Below are positions 1 through 8,613 of a stretch of DNA of 64,000 nucleotides, one piece after another. Position numbers and translations under genes: made by a program. This DNA comes from Roseovarius salinarum. Lineage in GTDB: Bacteria; Pseudomonadota; Alphaproteobacteria; Rhodobacterales; Rhodobacteraceae. Under the pieces are notes generated by a model. That model made no database searches and was not told the origin of the DNA. It saw only the letters and a list, made by a program, of their open reading frames with translations. Every line of letters starts with the position of its first letter. The first letter of the stretch is position 1. The stretch spans positions 46,851 through 110,850 of the forward strand of contig NZ_PHNT01000012.1 in NCBI RefSeq assembly GCF_002834145.1, given 5' to 3'.

Positions 1-39
1 CAGGGCCGCTGCGGCTGCGGTGAGCAGTTTCAGTTTCAT
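1..39 (-). CDS. ABC transporter substrate-binding protein, N-terminal fragment
   Basis: Only the first 13 codons lie inside the window. They read MKLKLLTAAAAAL, a basic start followed by a hydrophobic run, as expected for a Sec signal peptide. A GGGAGG ribosome site sits 11 bases upstream of the ATG. The gene follows the permease ending at 122 by 82 bases on the same strand. In Liv-type operons this position is normally occupied by the periplasmic binding protein (LivK-like, PF13458). The function is inferred from position and signal peptide only; the ligand is unknown. Confidence 0.6.
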   Translation of the reverse strand, partial: MKLKLLTAAAAAL

Positions 40-121
40 CGGTTCAGGTCCTCCCTTGGTCGTTGTCCGATGGTTTCAGGTGCCGGGGTACGCCCGGTCG
101 TGCTTGTCGCTCGCGCCCTGC

Positions 122-1198
122 CTAGTGCGGGAAGGGCCAAAGCCTCAGTTTTTCCTTCGCGACGCGCCACAGCTGCGCCAGCCCGTGCGGCTCGGCCACG
201 AGGAACGTGATGATCAGCCCGCCGACGATGACCAGCTCCAGATGCGCGGCCAGGTCGGTGGGCCAGCCGAGACCGCCCACCAGCACGTTCTTGAGAAAGA
301 CCGGCAGCAGCACCAGGAACGCGGCCCCGGCAAAGCTGCCGAAGATCGAGCCGAGCCCGCCGATGATCACCATGAAGAGCACGAGGAACGACTTGTTGAT
401 GCCGAAGACCTCGCCGACCTCGACCGCGCCAAGGTAGACGGCGAAGAACAGTGCGCCGGCGATGCCGATGAAGAACGAGCTGACAGCGAAGGCGCTGAGC
501 TTGGCGCGCAGCGGGTTCACGCCGATGATCTCGGCGGCGATGTCCATGTCGCGGATCGCCATCCACTTCCGGCCCGCCATGCCGCGCGTCAGGTTGCGCG
601 CGATCCAGGCGCTCGCCACAAGGAAAACCAGGCAGAACATGTAGGCGGCCCAGGCCGTCGTCTCCGCGCCGGTGACGGTGATGCCGAAGAGCGTGCGTTC
701 GGGCGCGCTGATCTGGCCGGAGGCCGAATAGTTGTAGAACCACGGCACGCGGTTGAACAGCCAGACCAGGAAGAACTGCGCCGCCAGCGTGGCAACGGCG
801 AGGTAGAAGCCCTTGATCCGAAGGCTGGGCAGGCCGAACAAAACGCCGACTGCGGCGGTTATGCCACCGGCCAGAAGGATGTGGATGGCGATGCTGACGT
901 CGGGAAAGCCGGTCATCAGCTTGTAGCAGGCATAGGCGCCCACCGCCATGAAACCGCCTGTGCCGAGGCTGACCTGCCCGCAATACCCCACCAGGATGTT
1001 CAGCCCGATCGCCGCGATCGAGTAGATCAGGAACGGCATGAAGACCGCGTTCACCCAGTAGTCGTTGATGATGAACGGGATGACAAGGAAGGCCACCGCC
1101 AGCGTGACGTAATAGCCGTAGCGGTCGAACTTGATCGGGAAGGTCTGGCTGTCCTCGGTATAGGACGTCTTGAAGTCCCCTGCTTCGCGATAGAACAT
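122..1198 (-). CDS. livM: branched-chain amino acid type ABC transporter permease (LivM-like)
   Basis: This 358-residue integral membrane protein belongs to the BPD_transp_2 family (PF02653). It has many hydrophobic segments from about residue 30 to 345, including the characteristic Gly-rich stretch ILVGYCGQVSLGTGGF near residue 70. An unusually long hydrophilic N-terminus of about 28 residues precedes the first membrane segment. It would pair with the LivH-like permease (1462-2448) to import a ligand delivered by the binding protein. It starts one base after the stop of the 85-residue membrane protein, so the two are likely translationally coupled. The substrate cannot be read from the sequence. 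The company of an acyl-CoA ligase hints at a carboxylate rather than an amino acid. Confidence 0.9.
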   Translation of the reverse strand: MFYREAGDFKTSYTEDSQTFPIKFDRYGYYVTLAVAFLVIPFIINDYWVNAVFMPFLIYSIAAIGLNILVGYCGQVSLGTGGFMAVGAYACYKLMTGFPDVSIAIHILLAGGITAAVGVLFGLPSLRIKGFYLAVATLAAQFFLVWLFNRVPWFYNYSASGQISAPERTLFGITVTGAETTAWAAYMFCLVFLVASAWIARNLTRGMAGRKWMAIRDMDIAAEIIGVNPLRAKLSAFAVSSFFIGIAGALFFAVYLGAVEVGEVFGINKSFLVLFMVIIGGLGSIFGSFAGAAFLVLLPVFLKNVLVGGLGWPTDLAAHLELVIVGGLIITFLVAEPHGLAQLWRVAKEKLRLWPFPH

Positions 1199-1199
1199 C

Positions 1200-1457
1200 T
1201 CAGACGACCTCCTCGTGGAACGTGTTGTTGTCTTCGTCTTTCACGGCCCGGTTCGGCCGCTTGGCATAGCCCGTGTCCTCGGCGTGACGCACCAGCCAGA
1301 AGTAGGCGAGCATCCCCACGCCACCGCCCAGCGCCGCGAGGACCGCCGCGGTAACCATCTGAACGGTCTGATCGGGCTGCGCCGTGAGCGCGAGGTAGCC
1401 GAACGCCCAGAACCCCGACCAGGCGACGACATTGGCGATGGCGATCAGCTTGCGCAT
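1200..1457 (-). CDS. small two-helix membrane protein of the liv-type operon
   Basis: This 85-residue protein has two predicted membrane segments, roughly residues 5-25 and 34-55, and a charged tail rich in Asp, Glu and Lys. It is not a recognised Liv component. It lies between the two permease genes, 4 bases after livH and 1 base before livM, so it is made from the same message. Its fixed place in the operon suggests an accessory membrane subunit or assembly factor of the transporter. I do not recognise a family, and the role is an inference from position. Confidence 0.8.
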   Translation of the reverse strand: MRKLIAIANVVAWSGFWAFGYLALTAQPDQTVQMVTAAVLAALGGGVGMLAYFWLVRHAEDTGYAKRPNRAVKDEDNNTFHEEVV

Positions 1458-1461
1458 CGCG

Positions 1462-2448
1462 TCATACCCTCTCGATGATCTTCTCGCCGAACAGGCCCTG
1501 CGGCCGGAACACGAGGAAGATCAGCGCCAGCACGTAGGCGAACCAGTTCTCGGTCGCGCCGCCGACCAGCGGGCCGACGATGAACTCGAACAGCTTCTCG
1601 CCGACGCCGATGATCAGCCCGCCCACGATGGCGCCGGGGATCGAGGTGAAGCCGCCCAGCATGAGGACGGGCAGCGCCTTGAGCGCGATCAGCGACAGCG
1701 AGAACTGGACCCCCGATTTCGTGCCCCACATGATGCCGGCGACAAGGGCGACGAAGCCTGCCAGCGACCAGACCATGATCCAGATGAACTTCAGCGAGAT
1801 GCCCACGCTCAGCGCGGCCTGGTGGTCATCGGCGACCGCGCGCATCGCGCGGCCGTGCTTCGAATACTGCGCGAAGATCACCAAGGCCGCCACGAGGACC
1901 GCGGCGATGCCGGTCGCCCACAGGTCGAGGTTGTCGATGAAGAAACCGTAGCCGAACAGGTTGTAGGTCACCTCGTCGATCGTGGTGTTGATGCCCTGCG
2001 GCAGCCCGACGTCGAGTTCCTTGATGTCGGCGCCCCACATCATGTCGCCCAGACCTTCCAGGAAATAGGCAAGCCCGATGGCGGCCATGAACAGGATGAT
2101 CGGCGGCTGGTTCACCAGGTGCTGGAAAATCAGCTTGTTGACCAGCCACGCCAGCAGAACCATCACCCCCATCGTCAAGATGATCGCCAGCCATGCCGGG
2201 ACGTGCCAGCCGAAATGGTGGATCTCGGTGCCGAAGGTGGCGTTGATCAGGTGGCTGAAGGGCACCTGCCCTTCCATGATCCCCACCAGAGTCAGCGCCG
2301 CGAACAGCGCCATGACGCCCTGCGCGAAGTTGAAGATGCCGCTGGCCTTGAAGATCAGAACGAACCCGAGCGCCACAAGCGAATAGAGAACCCCCGTCAT
2401 GAGGCCATTGAGAAAGACCTCAATTCCCCAGATGAACTGTTCAGGCAT
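1462..2448 (-). CDS. livH: branched-chain amino acid type ABC transporter permease (LivH-like)
   Basis: This 328-residue permease is of the PF02653 family, with about eight hydrophobic segments. Near residues 20-45 is the motif LYSLVALGFVLIFKASG followed by NFAQG, a hallmark of LivH. Its ATG is preceded by a strong GGGAGGAGG ribosome site. The 77-base gap to the upstream ATPase gene contains a small hairpin (AGTTTT, loop CGGA, AAAACT), so expression could be adjusted there. It forms the membrane channel with the permease at 122-1198. Confidence 0.92.
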   Translation of the reverse strand: MPEQFIWGIEVFLNGLMTGVLYSLVALGFVLIFKASGIFNFAQGVMALFAALTLVGIMEGQVPFSHLINATFGTEIHHFGWHVPAWLAIILTMGVMVLLAWLVNKLIFQHLVNQPPIILFMAAIGLAYFLEGLGDMMWGADIKELDVGLPQGINTTIDEVTYNLFGYGFFIDNLDLWATGIAAVLVAALVIFAQYSKHGRAMRAVADDHQAALSVGISLKFIWIMVWSLAGFVALVAGIMWGTKSGVQFSLSLIALKALPVLMLGGFTSIPGAIVGGLIIGVGEKLFEFIVGPLVGGATENWFAYVLALIFLVFRPQGLFGEKIIERV

Positions 2449-2525
2449 TGGCGGCCTCCTCCCGCAGAATTCTTCCGAAGAAACTTGCCGAAAGTTTTTC
2501 CGAAAACTCTTGGCACCCTCCGAGA

Positions 2526-3347
2526 TCAGTCATGGGCCACCCCCAGGTAGGCGTCGATGACGTCCTGGTTGGTGCGGACCTCGTCGGGGGTGCCGTCGCC
2601 GATCTTCTTGCCGTAGTCCATGACGACCACACGGTCGGAAAGGTCCATGACCACGCCCATGTCGTGCTCGATCAGCGCGATCGTCGTGCCGAACTCGTCG
2701 TTCACGTCGAGGACGAAGCGGCTCATGTCCTCCTTCTCCTCCACGTTCATGCCGGCCATCGGCTCGTCGAGCAGCAGGATCGACGGCTCCGCGGCCAGCG
2801 CCCGCGCAAGCTCCACCCGCTTTTTCAGCCCGTAGGGCAAACGCCCGACCGGTGTCTTGCGGATGTGCTGGATTTCCAGGAAGTCGATGATCTTCTCGAC
2901 GGCCTCGCGGTTGGCGACCTCTTCCGCTTCCGCCTTTCCCTTCCAGGCCGCCTGCGCCAGCAGCCCCGCCTCCATGTGGCGGATCCGGCCGGTCATCACG
3001 TTGTCGAGCACGCTCATGCCCTCGAACAGGGCGATGTTCTGGAACGTCCGCGCGATTCCCTGCCGGGCGACCTGGTAGGGTTTCATCGGCGGTCGCTTCT
3101 CGCCCAGGTACCAGACCTCGCCTTCCTGCGGCTTGTAGAACCCCGATATGACGTTGAGCATCGAGGACTTGCCGGCCCCGTTGGGCCCGATGATCGCGCG
3201 GATCTCGCCCTGCCGGATGTCGAAGCTGATGTCCTTGATCGCCACCACGCCGCCGAAGCGCAGCGTGATGTTCTTCATTTCCATGACGACGCCGCCGATG
3301 GTGCGGCCGTCTTCCGTCACGTAGCTGTCGCCGGTCATCTCGTTCAT
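2526..3347 (-). CDS. livG: ABC transporter ATP-binding protein (LivG-like)
   Basis: This 273-residue ATPase has Walker A GPNGAGKSS near residue 54, Walker B ILLLDEP near 190 and the switch His in IEHDMG. The signature motif is degenerate (LPYGLKKR in place of the usual LSGGQ-type), which is within what LivG proteins show. The ATG overlaps the stop of the acyl-CoA ligase by 4 bases (ATGA), so the two are coupled. The second ATPase usual in Liv systems (LivF) is not in this window; it may lie beyond position 1, after the binding-protein gene. Confidence 0.9.
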   Translation of the reverse strand: MNEMTGDSYVTEDGRTIGGVVMEMKNITLRFGGVVAIKDISFDIRQGEIRAIIGPNGAGKSSMLNVISGFYKPQEGEVWYLGEKRPPMKPYQVARQGIARTFQNIALFEGMSVLDNVMTGRIRHMEAGLLAQAAWKGKAEAEEVANREAVEKIIDFLEIQHIRKTPVGRLPYGLKKRVELARALAAEPSILLLDEPMAGMNVEEKEDMSRFVLDVNDEFGTTIALIEHDMGVVMDLSDRVVVMDYGKKIGDGTPDEVRTNQDVIDAYLGVAHD

Positions 3348-5317
3348 TCCGCGGCCACCTTCCTGCTCTCGACCGGCACCACCTTGGCGTCGCGGATTTC
3401 CAGCGTCGCGCTGATCGACCCCTTGCGGCCGTCCTCGTAGGTCACCTCGGTCGTGGTCGAGATTTCCTTCGAGCCGTCATAAAGGGCCTCGATGATGTCG
3501 GCGTATTTGTCGGCGACGATGTTGCGGCGCACCTTCCGTGTGCGCGTGATCTCGCCGTCGTCGGCGTCCAGTTCCTTGTGCAGCACCACGAAGCGGTGGA
3601 TCTGGCAGGCCGACAGCATCGAGTCCTCCGCCAGGCTGCGGTTCACCTCCTCCACGTGGTCCTGCATCATGTCGAGGACCTTCGGATGCCCGGCCAGCTC
3701 CTGGTAGGAGGCATAGCCGATGTTGTTGCGCTCGGCCCAGTTGCCCACGGCATTGAGGTCGATGTTGATGAAGGCCGTGCATTGCTCGCGCCCGTCGCCA
3801 AAGGCCACGGCCTCAAGGATGTTGGGGAAGAACTTCAGCTTGTTTTCCACGTATTTCGGGGCGAACAGGCTGCCATCGGCCATCTTGCCCACGTCCTTGG
3901 CCCGGTCGATGATGCGCAGGTGGCCGGTGTCCTCCTCGAAGAACCCGGCGTCCCCGGTGGCGACCCAGCCGTCGGCGTCCTTCGTCTTGGCCGTGCTTTC
4001 CTCGTTGCGGTAGTAGTATTCGAACACCCCGGGGCTGCGGTAATAGACCTCTCCGGTGTCGTCGATCTTGAGCTCCACGCCGGGGGCCGCCACGCCGACG
4101 GTGTCGTTGCGCACCTCGCCGTCGGGCTGAAGCGTGATGAAGACGCTGGCCTCGGTCTGACCGTAAAGCTGTTTCAGGTTGATGCCCAGGCTGCGGTAGA
4201 ACTCGAAGATCTCCGGTCCGATCGCCTCGCCGGCGGTGTAGCCCACGCGCACGCGGCTGAAGCCCAGGGTGTCCTTCAGAGGTCCGTAGATCACCAGGTT
4301 GCCCAGGGCGTACCTGGCGCGGTCCCACAGCCCGACCGGCTTGCCATCAAGGATCGCCGGGCCGACCTTTCGCGCGTGGGCCATGAACACGTCGAAAAGC
4401 CACTTCTTCAGCCGCCCCGCGTCCTCCATGCGGATCATCACGTTGGTCAGCTGCGTCTCGAACACACGCGGCGGCGCGAAGTAATAGGTCGGGCCGATCT
4501 CGCGAAGGTCGGTCTGCATGGTGTCGGGGCTTTCCGGGCAGTTCACGCAGAACCCGCACCAGTACGCCTGCCCGACCGAGAAGATGAAATCGCCCACCCA
4601 GGCCATCGGCAGGTAGGCCAGGACTTCCTCGCGACGGGTCAGGTCGTCGAACTCGGCCGATGACCTGGACGACTCGATGATGTTGCGGTTGGACAGGACC
4701 ACGCCCTTGGGCTTGCCAGTCGTACCGGAGGTGTAGAGCATCACGCAGATGCTGTCGTAGTCCAGCTTCTCGCGGCGCGCCTTGAGGTCCTCGATGAATT
4801 CCCAGTAGGCGGCGCGGCCCTGTTCCTGGACGTCCGCGAAGATGTGCAGCTTGTGGTGGTCGTATTTCCGCAGCCCCCGCGGATCAACGTAGATCATGTG
4901 TTCGAACTGGTGGAGCTCGTCCTGGATCTCGATGACCTTGTCGACCTGCTCCTGGTCCTCGACGACGGCAAAGCGCGCGCCGCAATGCGCCATCACGTAG
5001 GCCATCTCCTCGGCCGCCGCATCCTGGTAGAGCGGCACGGGGATCGCGCCGACGGACTGCGCCGCGACAAAGGTCCAGTAGAAATGCGGCCGGTTGCGGC
5101 CGATGATGGCGATGAAATCGCCCTCCTCCACGCCGAGGTTGATCAGGCCCAGCGCGAGCGACTCGATCTCTTTTTCGGCTTCGGCCCAGGTCCAGCTTTG
5201 CCAGATGCCGAATTCCTTCTCGCGGTAGGCCGGGCGCCCCCCGAATTCGGATGCGTTGCGTTTCAGCAGCGCCGGAATGGACACGAATCCATCCGCCGCC
5301 CGTGACGACTGTGCCAA
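3344..5317 (-). CDS. AMP-forming acyl-CoA ligase (long-chain fatty-acid-CoA ligase family)
   Basis: This 657-residue AMP-binding enzyme (PF00501) would activate a carboxylic acid to its CoA thioester. The phosphate-binding loop YTSGTTGKPKGVV is at about residues 190-202 and the QLYGQTEAS motif near 390. The frame stays open far upstream, but I chose the TTG at 5317: a GGAGGAG ribosome site lies 7 bases before it, and family-like sequence (PALLKRNASEFGGRPAY) begins just after. It is the first gene of the transporter operon, which suggests that the imported ligand is activated on entry. The chain length or aromatic nature of the substrate is not evident. Confidence 0.9.
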   Translation of the reverse strand: MAQSSRAADGFVSIPALLKRNASEFGGRPAYREKEFGIWQSWTWAEAEKEIESLALGLINLGVEEGDFIAIIGRNRPHFYWTFVAAQSVGAIPVPLYQDAAAEEMAYVMAHCGARFAVVEDQEQVDKVIEIQDELHQFEHMIYVDPRGLRKYDHHKLHIFADVQEQGRAAYWEFIEDLKARREKLDYDSICVMLYTSGTTGKPKGVVLSNRNIIESSRSSAEFDDLTRREEVLAYLPMAWVGDFIFSVGQAYWCGFCVNCPESPDTMQTDLREIGPTYYFAPPRVFETQLTNVMIRMEDAGRLKKWLFDVFMAHARKVGPAILDGKPVGLWDRARYALGNLVIYGPLKDTLGFSRVRVGYTAGEAIGPEIFEFYRSLGINLKQLYGQTEASVFITLQPDGEVRNDTVGVAAPGVELKIDDTGEVYYRSPGVFEYYYRNEESTAKTKDADGWVATGDAGFFEEDTGHLRIIDRAKDVGKMADGSLFAPKYVENKLKFFPNILEAVAFGDGREQCTAFINIDLNAVGNWAERNNIGYASYQELAGHPKVLDMMQDHVEEVNRSLAEDSMLSACQIHRFVVLHKELDADDGEITRTRKVRRNIVADKYADIIEALYDGSKEISTTTEVTYEDGRKGSISATLEIRDAKVVPVESRKVAAE

Positions 5318-5515
5318 GTTATCTCCTCCCCGTGTCCGCAAAGCGAACCTTGCACGCCCCGCGGCGATTCCTCCGGCCTCAAGGGTGCGCGGATCACGCT
5401 CGGCGTCAACTTTTTCCTGAAATTTGCCCAATCCTAACGAATTGTAACAGCGCGTGAGGCGCGTTTTGCCGGCGCAGGCTTCCGGTGCTAGCAATTTTCC
5501 GGCAAGGATAGCGCG

Positions 5516-7429
5516 ATGACCCAGACACCCCCCGCAACCCACGCCATGACGATGGCCGGGCTGAACCTGATCCAGCAGGCGCTGACGATCTATGACCGCG
5601 ACCTGCGGCTGGCGCTGTGCAACCAGCGCTTTCAGGAGATGTTCGATCTGCCCGACCGACTGGTCACGCCCGGCGCCGCGTTCTCGGACACGATCCGCTT
5701 CCTCGCGAAGCGCGGCGACTACGGCGACGTGGGCGACGTCGAGGCCTTCGTGGACGCGCGGGTGCAACAGGCCCTTGCCTTCGAGCCGCATTACATGGAA
5801 CGCACGCGCGCCAACGGGCGCACGATCAGCGTCGAGGGCTCGCCGTTGCCGCAGGGCGGATGGGTCACCGTCTATACCGACATCACCCGCACCAAGCGGC
5901 AGGAAAGGCTTCTGCGGGCACGCTCCGAGGAACTCTCGGACCAGCTTCTGAGCTACTCCGAGGAACTCGCCGCGACCAACCGGCAGCTGGAATCCACGAT
6001 CACCGCGCTGGAAGAGGCCAAGCGCCAGCTGACCGAGATGGAAGCACGCACGCGGCTGACGACAGAAATGATGCCGGCGCACATCGCGCATGTCGGCGCC
6101 GACCGGCGCTACACCTACTCCAACCGCCGGCTCAACACGGTGCTGCCGGGCAGCCGCTCCGAGATCGTCGGATTGCCGATCGAATCCGCGCTCGGCCCAC
6201 AGACCCACGCGGCGATCCGGCCCCACCTCGACGAAGCTTTCGCAGGCAAGCCGTCGGTCTTCGAGTTCACGCACGAGGCCAGCTCGCGCCGGATCCGCAC
6301 GGCCTTCACCCCCGACGACACCCAGGGCGGCGTCTACATCCTGTCGATGGATGTCACCGAGGAGGCGCAGACGCGCGCCGCCCTGCAACAGACACGCCGC
6401 CGGGAAATGGCGGCGCAGCTCACCTCCGGGCTGGCCCATGATTTCTCGAACCTTCTGACGATCATCCTCGGGATGCAGGCCAAGCTGGCGCGGATGGAGC
6501 TGCCCGACGACGCCGGTGCGCTGATCACCGCGACGCAGGCGGCCGCCCGACGCGGCGGCGGGTTGCTCGACCGCATCGCGGACATGACCGGACCGCGCGA
6601 ACACACCCCGGCGCCGGTCCATCTTCCGGGGTTCCTGGGTGATCTCGAGACGCTGGCACGCTCAACCCTGCCCGAAGGCGTGGATTTCATCGTCCAGAAC
6701 CTTGCCGGCGCGGAGCGCGTCCTCCTGGACGCGGGAATGCTGCAGGATTCGTTGCTGAACCTCGTCATAAACGCGCGCGACGCATGCGGCACGCGCGGCA
6801 CCGTCACGCTGACCACCCGGATGCTGCGGAACACCTGGATCGAGTTCGCCGTCGAGGACACCGGCACCGGGTTTTCCGAGGATGCGCTGAAACACGCGCT
6901 CGAACCCTTCTACACCACGAAGGGCGGCGAGGGATCGGGGCTGGGGCTGGCCACGGTCTACGACACCACCAAGCTGGCAGGCGGGCAGGTCACGCTGTCG
7001 AACGCCGGCACCGGCGGGCGCGTGACGATCCGCCTGCCACTGCGGCTGGCCGATGCGTCGGCCAGCCCGGGCATGATCCTTCTGGTCGAGGACAGCCCCG
7101 ACCTGCGCGGCACCGTGCGCGACATGCTGCGCGAGGCCGGCCACAGCGTCGTGGAAGCCGCCAGCGCTCCCGAGGCGCTCAACCTGCTCGAGGACCTTCC
7201 CGAGATATCCGCACTGGTCTCCGACATCACGCTCGAGGGCGGCCAGACCGGCCTCGACCTGCTGGGGGCGCTTCCGGCCGGCCGCTGCCCGGCCCTGCTG
7301 ATGACGTCGCTGCCGCCGGACGACCCGCTGCACCGCCGGGCCGCCGCGCGCGCGCCGGTTCTGCGCAAACCGTTCGACGCGGCACAGCTGAATGCCGGTC
7401 TGGTGCGGGCAGGCGCCGGGGCGACATGA
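5516..7429 (+). CDS. PAS-containing hybrid sensor histidine kinase with C-terminal receiver
   Basis: This 637-residue protein has no clear membrane segment and is probably cytoplasmic. An N-terminal PAS_7-type domain (about 10-130) is followed by a coiled coil (about 140-178) and a second PAS-like domain (about 180-285). The kinase core has the H box GLAHDFSNLL (His near 306), an N box with LVINARDAC near 420, and the ATP lid DTGTGFS and GLGLATVYD. A receiver domain (about 520-637) carries its Asp in the SDITL motif. It overlaps the response regulator by 4 bases and diverges from the ligase-transporter operon, which it may control (inference). Confidence 0.92.
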   Translation: MTQTPPATHAMTMAGLNLIQQALTIYDRDLRLALCNQRFQEMFDLPDRLVTPGAAFSDTIRFLAKRGDYGDVGDVEAFVDARVQQALAFEPHYMERTRANGRTISVEGSPLPQGGWVTVYTDITRTKRQERLLRARSEELSDQLLSYSEELAATNRQLESTITALEEAKRQLTEMEARTRLTTEMMPAHIAHVGADRRYTYSNRRLNTVLPGSRSEIVGLPIESALGPQTHAAIRPHLDEAFAGKPSVFEFTHEASSRRIRTAFTPDDTQGGVYILSMDVTEEAQTRAALQQTRRREMAAQLTSGLAHDFSNLLTIILGMQAKLARMELPDDAGALITATQAAARRGGGLLDRIADMTGPREHTPAPVHLPGFLGDLETLARSTLPEGVDFIVQNLAGAERVLLDAGMLQDSLLNLVINARDACGTRGTVTLTTRMLRNTWIEFAVEDTGTGFSEDALKHALEPFYTTKGGEGSGLGLATVYDTTKLAGGQVTLSNAGTGGRVTIRLPLRLADASASPGMILLVEDSPDLRGTVRDMLREAGHSVVEAASAPEALNLLEDLPEISALVSDITLEGGQTGLDLLGALPAGRCPALLMTSLPPDDPLHRRAAARAPVLRKPFDAAQLNAGLVRAGAGAT

Positions 7430-8127
7430 CCGCGCCGCTGGTGACGATCCTTGACGACGAGCCCGCGATCCGCACGATGTTGTCGGACGCGCTGGAGGAG
7501 GCGGGCTTTCGCACGCAGGCGTTCGGACGCGCGACCGAGTTCGAGGCCATGCTCAAGGCTGCCACGCCGGACGTCTGCCTCGTCGACCTGTCGCTGCCCG
7601 ACCGCAACGGGCTGACCCTGGTGCACCAGCTCGCGCTGGAACAGGGCGCGACGGTCATCATCATTTCCGGCCGGGCCGAGGTGCAGGACCGCGTGACCGG
7701 CCTTGAGCTGGGCGCGGACGACTACATCATCAAACCCTTCGACCCCGCCGAGGTGGTCGCGCGGATCCGCGCGCGGTTGCGGCGCGGAAGCACCGCGCCG
7801 GCCACCGGTGAAACCGCGCGTTTCAACGGCTGGGCGGCGCATTTCGACCGCTACGTGCTCGAGGACGACGCCGGGGCCGAGACACCGTTTTCCCACGCCG
7901 AAGGGCAGGTTCTTCGGCTGTTCCTGGAGCGGCCCAAGCGGCTGATCTCGCGGCAGGCGATGCAGGAGGCACTGGGCGGTGCCGCCGGCGAAAGCTTCGA
8001 CCGGGCAATGGACGTGCGCATCTCGCGGCTGCGGACCAAGCTGCGGGAAGACCCCCGCAACCCGCGCCTTATCAAGACGATCTACGGCGCGGGGTACATC
8101 TTTCTGGGCGAGGTGATCTGGAGCTGA
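7426..8127 (+). CDS. OmpR/PhoB-family response regulator
   Basis: This 233-residue regulator has an N-terminal receiver (acidic DDE near residue 8, phospho-acceptor Asp in CLVDLSLPDRNG near 54, Lys in IIKPF) and a C-terminal winged helix (about 140-233) ending in KTIYGAGYIFLG. The ATG lies inside the kinase stop (ATGA overlap), so both are translated together. Phosphotransfer from the hybrid kinase is expected. The shared divergent region 5318-5515 with the acyl-CoA ligase operon makes that operon the likeliest target, but no operator is evident. Confidence 0.93.
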   Translation: MTAPLVTILDDEPAIRTMLSDALEEAGFRTQAFGRATEFEAMLKAATPDVCLVDLSLPDRNGLTLVHQLALEQGATVIIISGRAEVQDRVTGLELGADDYIIKPFDPAEVVARIRARLRRGSTAPATGETARFNGWAAHFDRYVLEDDAGAETPFSHAEGQVLRLFLERPKRLISRQAMQEALGGAAGESFDRAMDVRISRLRTKLREDPRNPRLIKTIYGAGYIFLGEVIWS

Positions 8128-8204
8128 CGCGCGCCCGCCCCGCCGGCCTGTGAAAACAAGGCGTCATGCGCTACCCTGCGCGGACCAGGGTCAGGGAGGA
8201 GACC

Positions 8205-8603
8205 ATGACCGACCTCGAACGCTACACGCTTTACGCCGCGCTCTGGATCGCGGTGGCGTGGCTGCCCTATATCCTAGACCGGATCATGGTGCGCGGCCTG
8301 CTCGGCGCGATGGGCAATCCGGGTCCGCACCTGGCGCCACAGTCGGAATGGGCACAACGCGCGATGCGCGCGCATACCGTGGCCGTCGAAAGCTTTGTCG
8401 CCTTCGCGCCGCTCGCGGTGCTCGCCGCGATCCGCATGCCGGCGGACCCGTACCCCGGCGTGCTGGCGATGACGTATTTCTTCGCGCTCCTGGCGCATTA
8501 CATCGTCTACGCGCTGGGCATCCCGGTGCTGCGCACGCTCGCCTTCGCGATCGCGGCGCTGTCCAGCGTCGCCATGGCGCTGCGGCTGCTGGGCGCGATC
8601 TGA
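8205..8603 (+). CDS. MAPEG-family membrane protein
   Basis: This 132-residue protein has four predicted membrane helices (about 7-28, 58-78, 82-103, 110-130). It has the MAPEG feature (PF01124) of RAxRAHxVAVESFVAFAPLA near residue 50. Eukaryotic members are membrane glutathione transferases or eicosanoid enzymes; bacterial members are mostly uncharacterised. The start at 8205 follows a GGGAGGAG ribosome site. It is a single gene, convergent with the amidohydrolase ending at 8614, with only 10 bases between the two stops. Confidence 0.85.
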   Translation: MTDLERYTLYAALWIAVAWLPYILDRIMVRGLLGAMGNPGPHLAPQSEWAQRAMRAHTVAVESFVAFAPLAVLAAIRMPADPYPGVLAMTYFFALLAHYIVYALGIPVLRTLAFAIAALSSVAMALRLLGAI

Positions 8604-8613
8604 CCACCCGCCG

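Noticed and set aside
2449..2525. Short repeats TTCCGAA between livG and livH as a regulatory array
   Set aside because: The repeats are irregular and only a weak 6-bp hairpin forms; it may be a minor attenuator at most.
5318..6622. Upstream extension of the acyl-CoA ligase frame to 6622
   Set aside because: The extension runs antisense through the histidine kinase and has no homology; a TTG with a strong ribosome site at 5317 begins the conserved domain.
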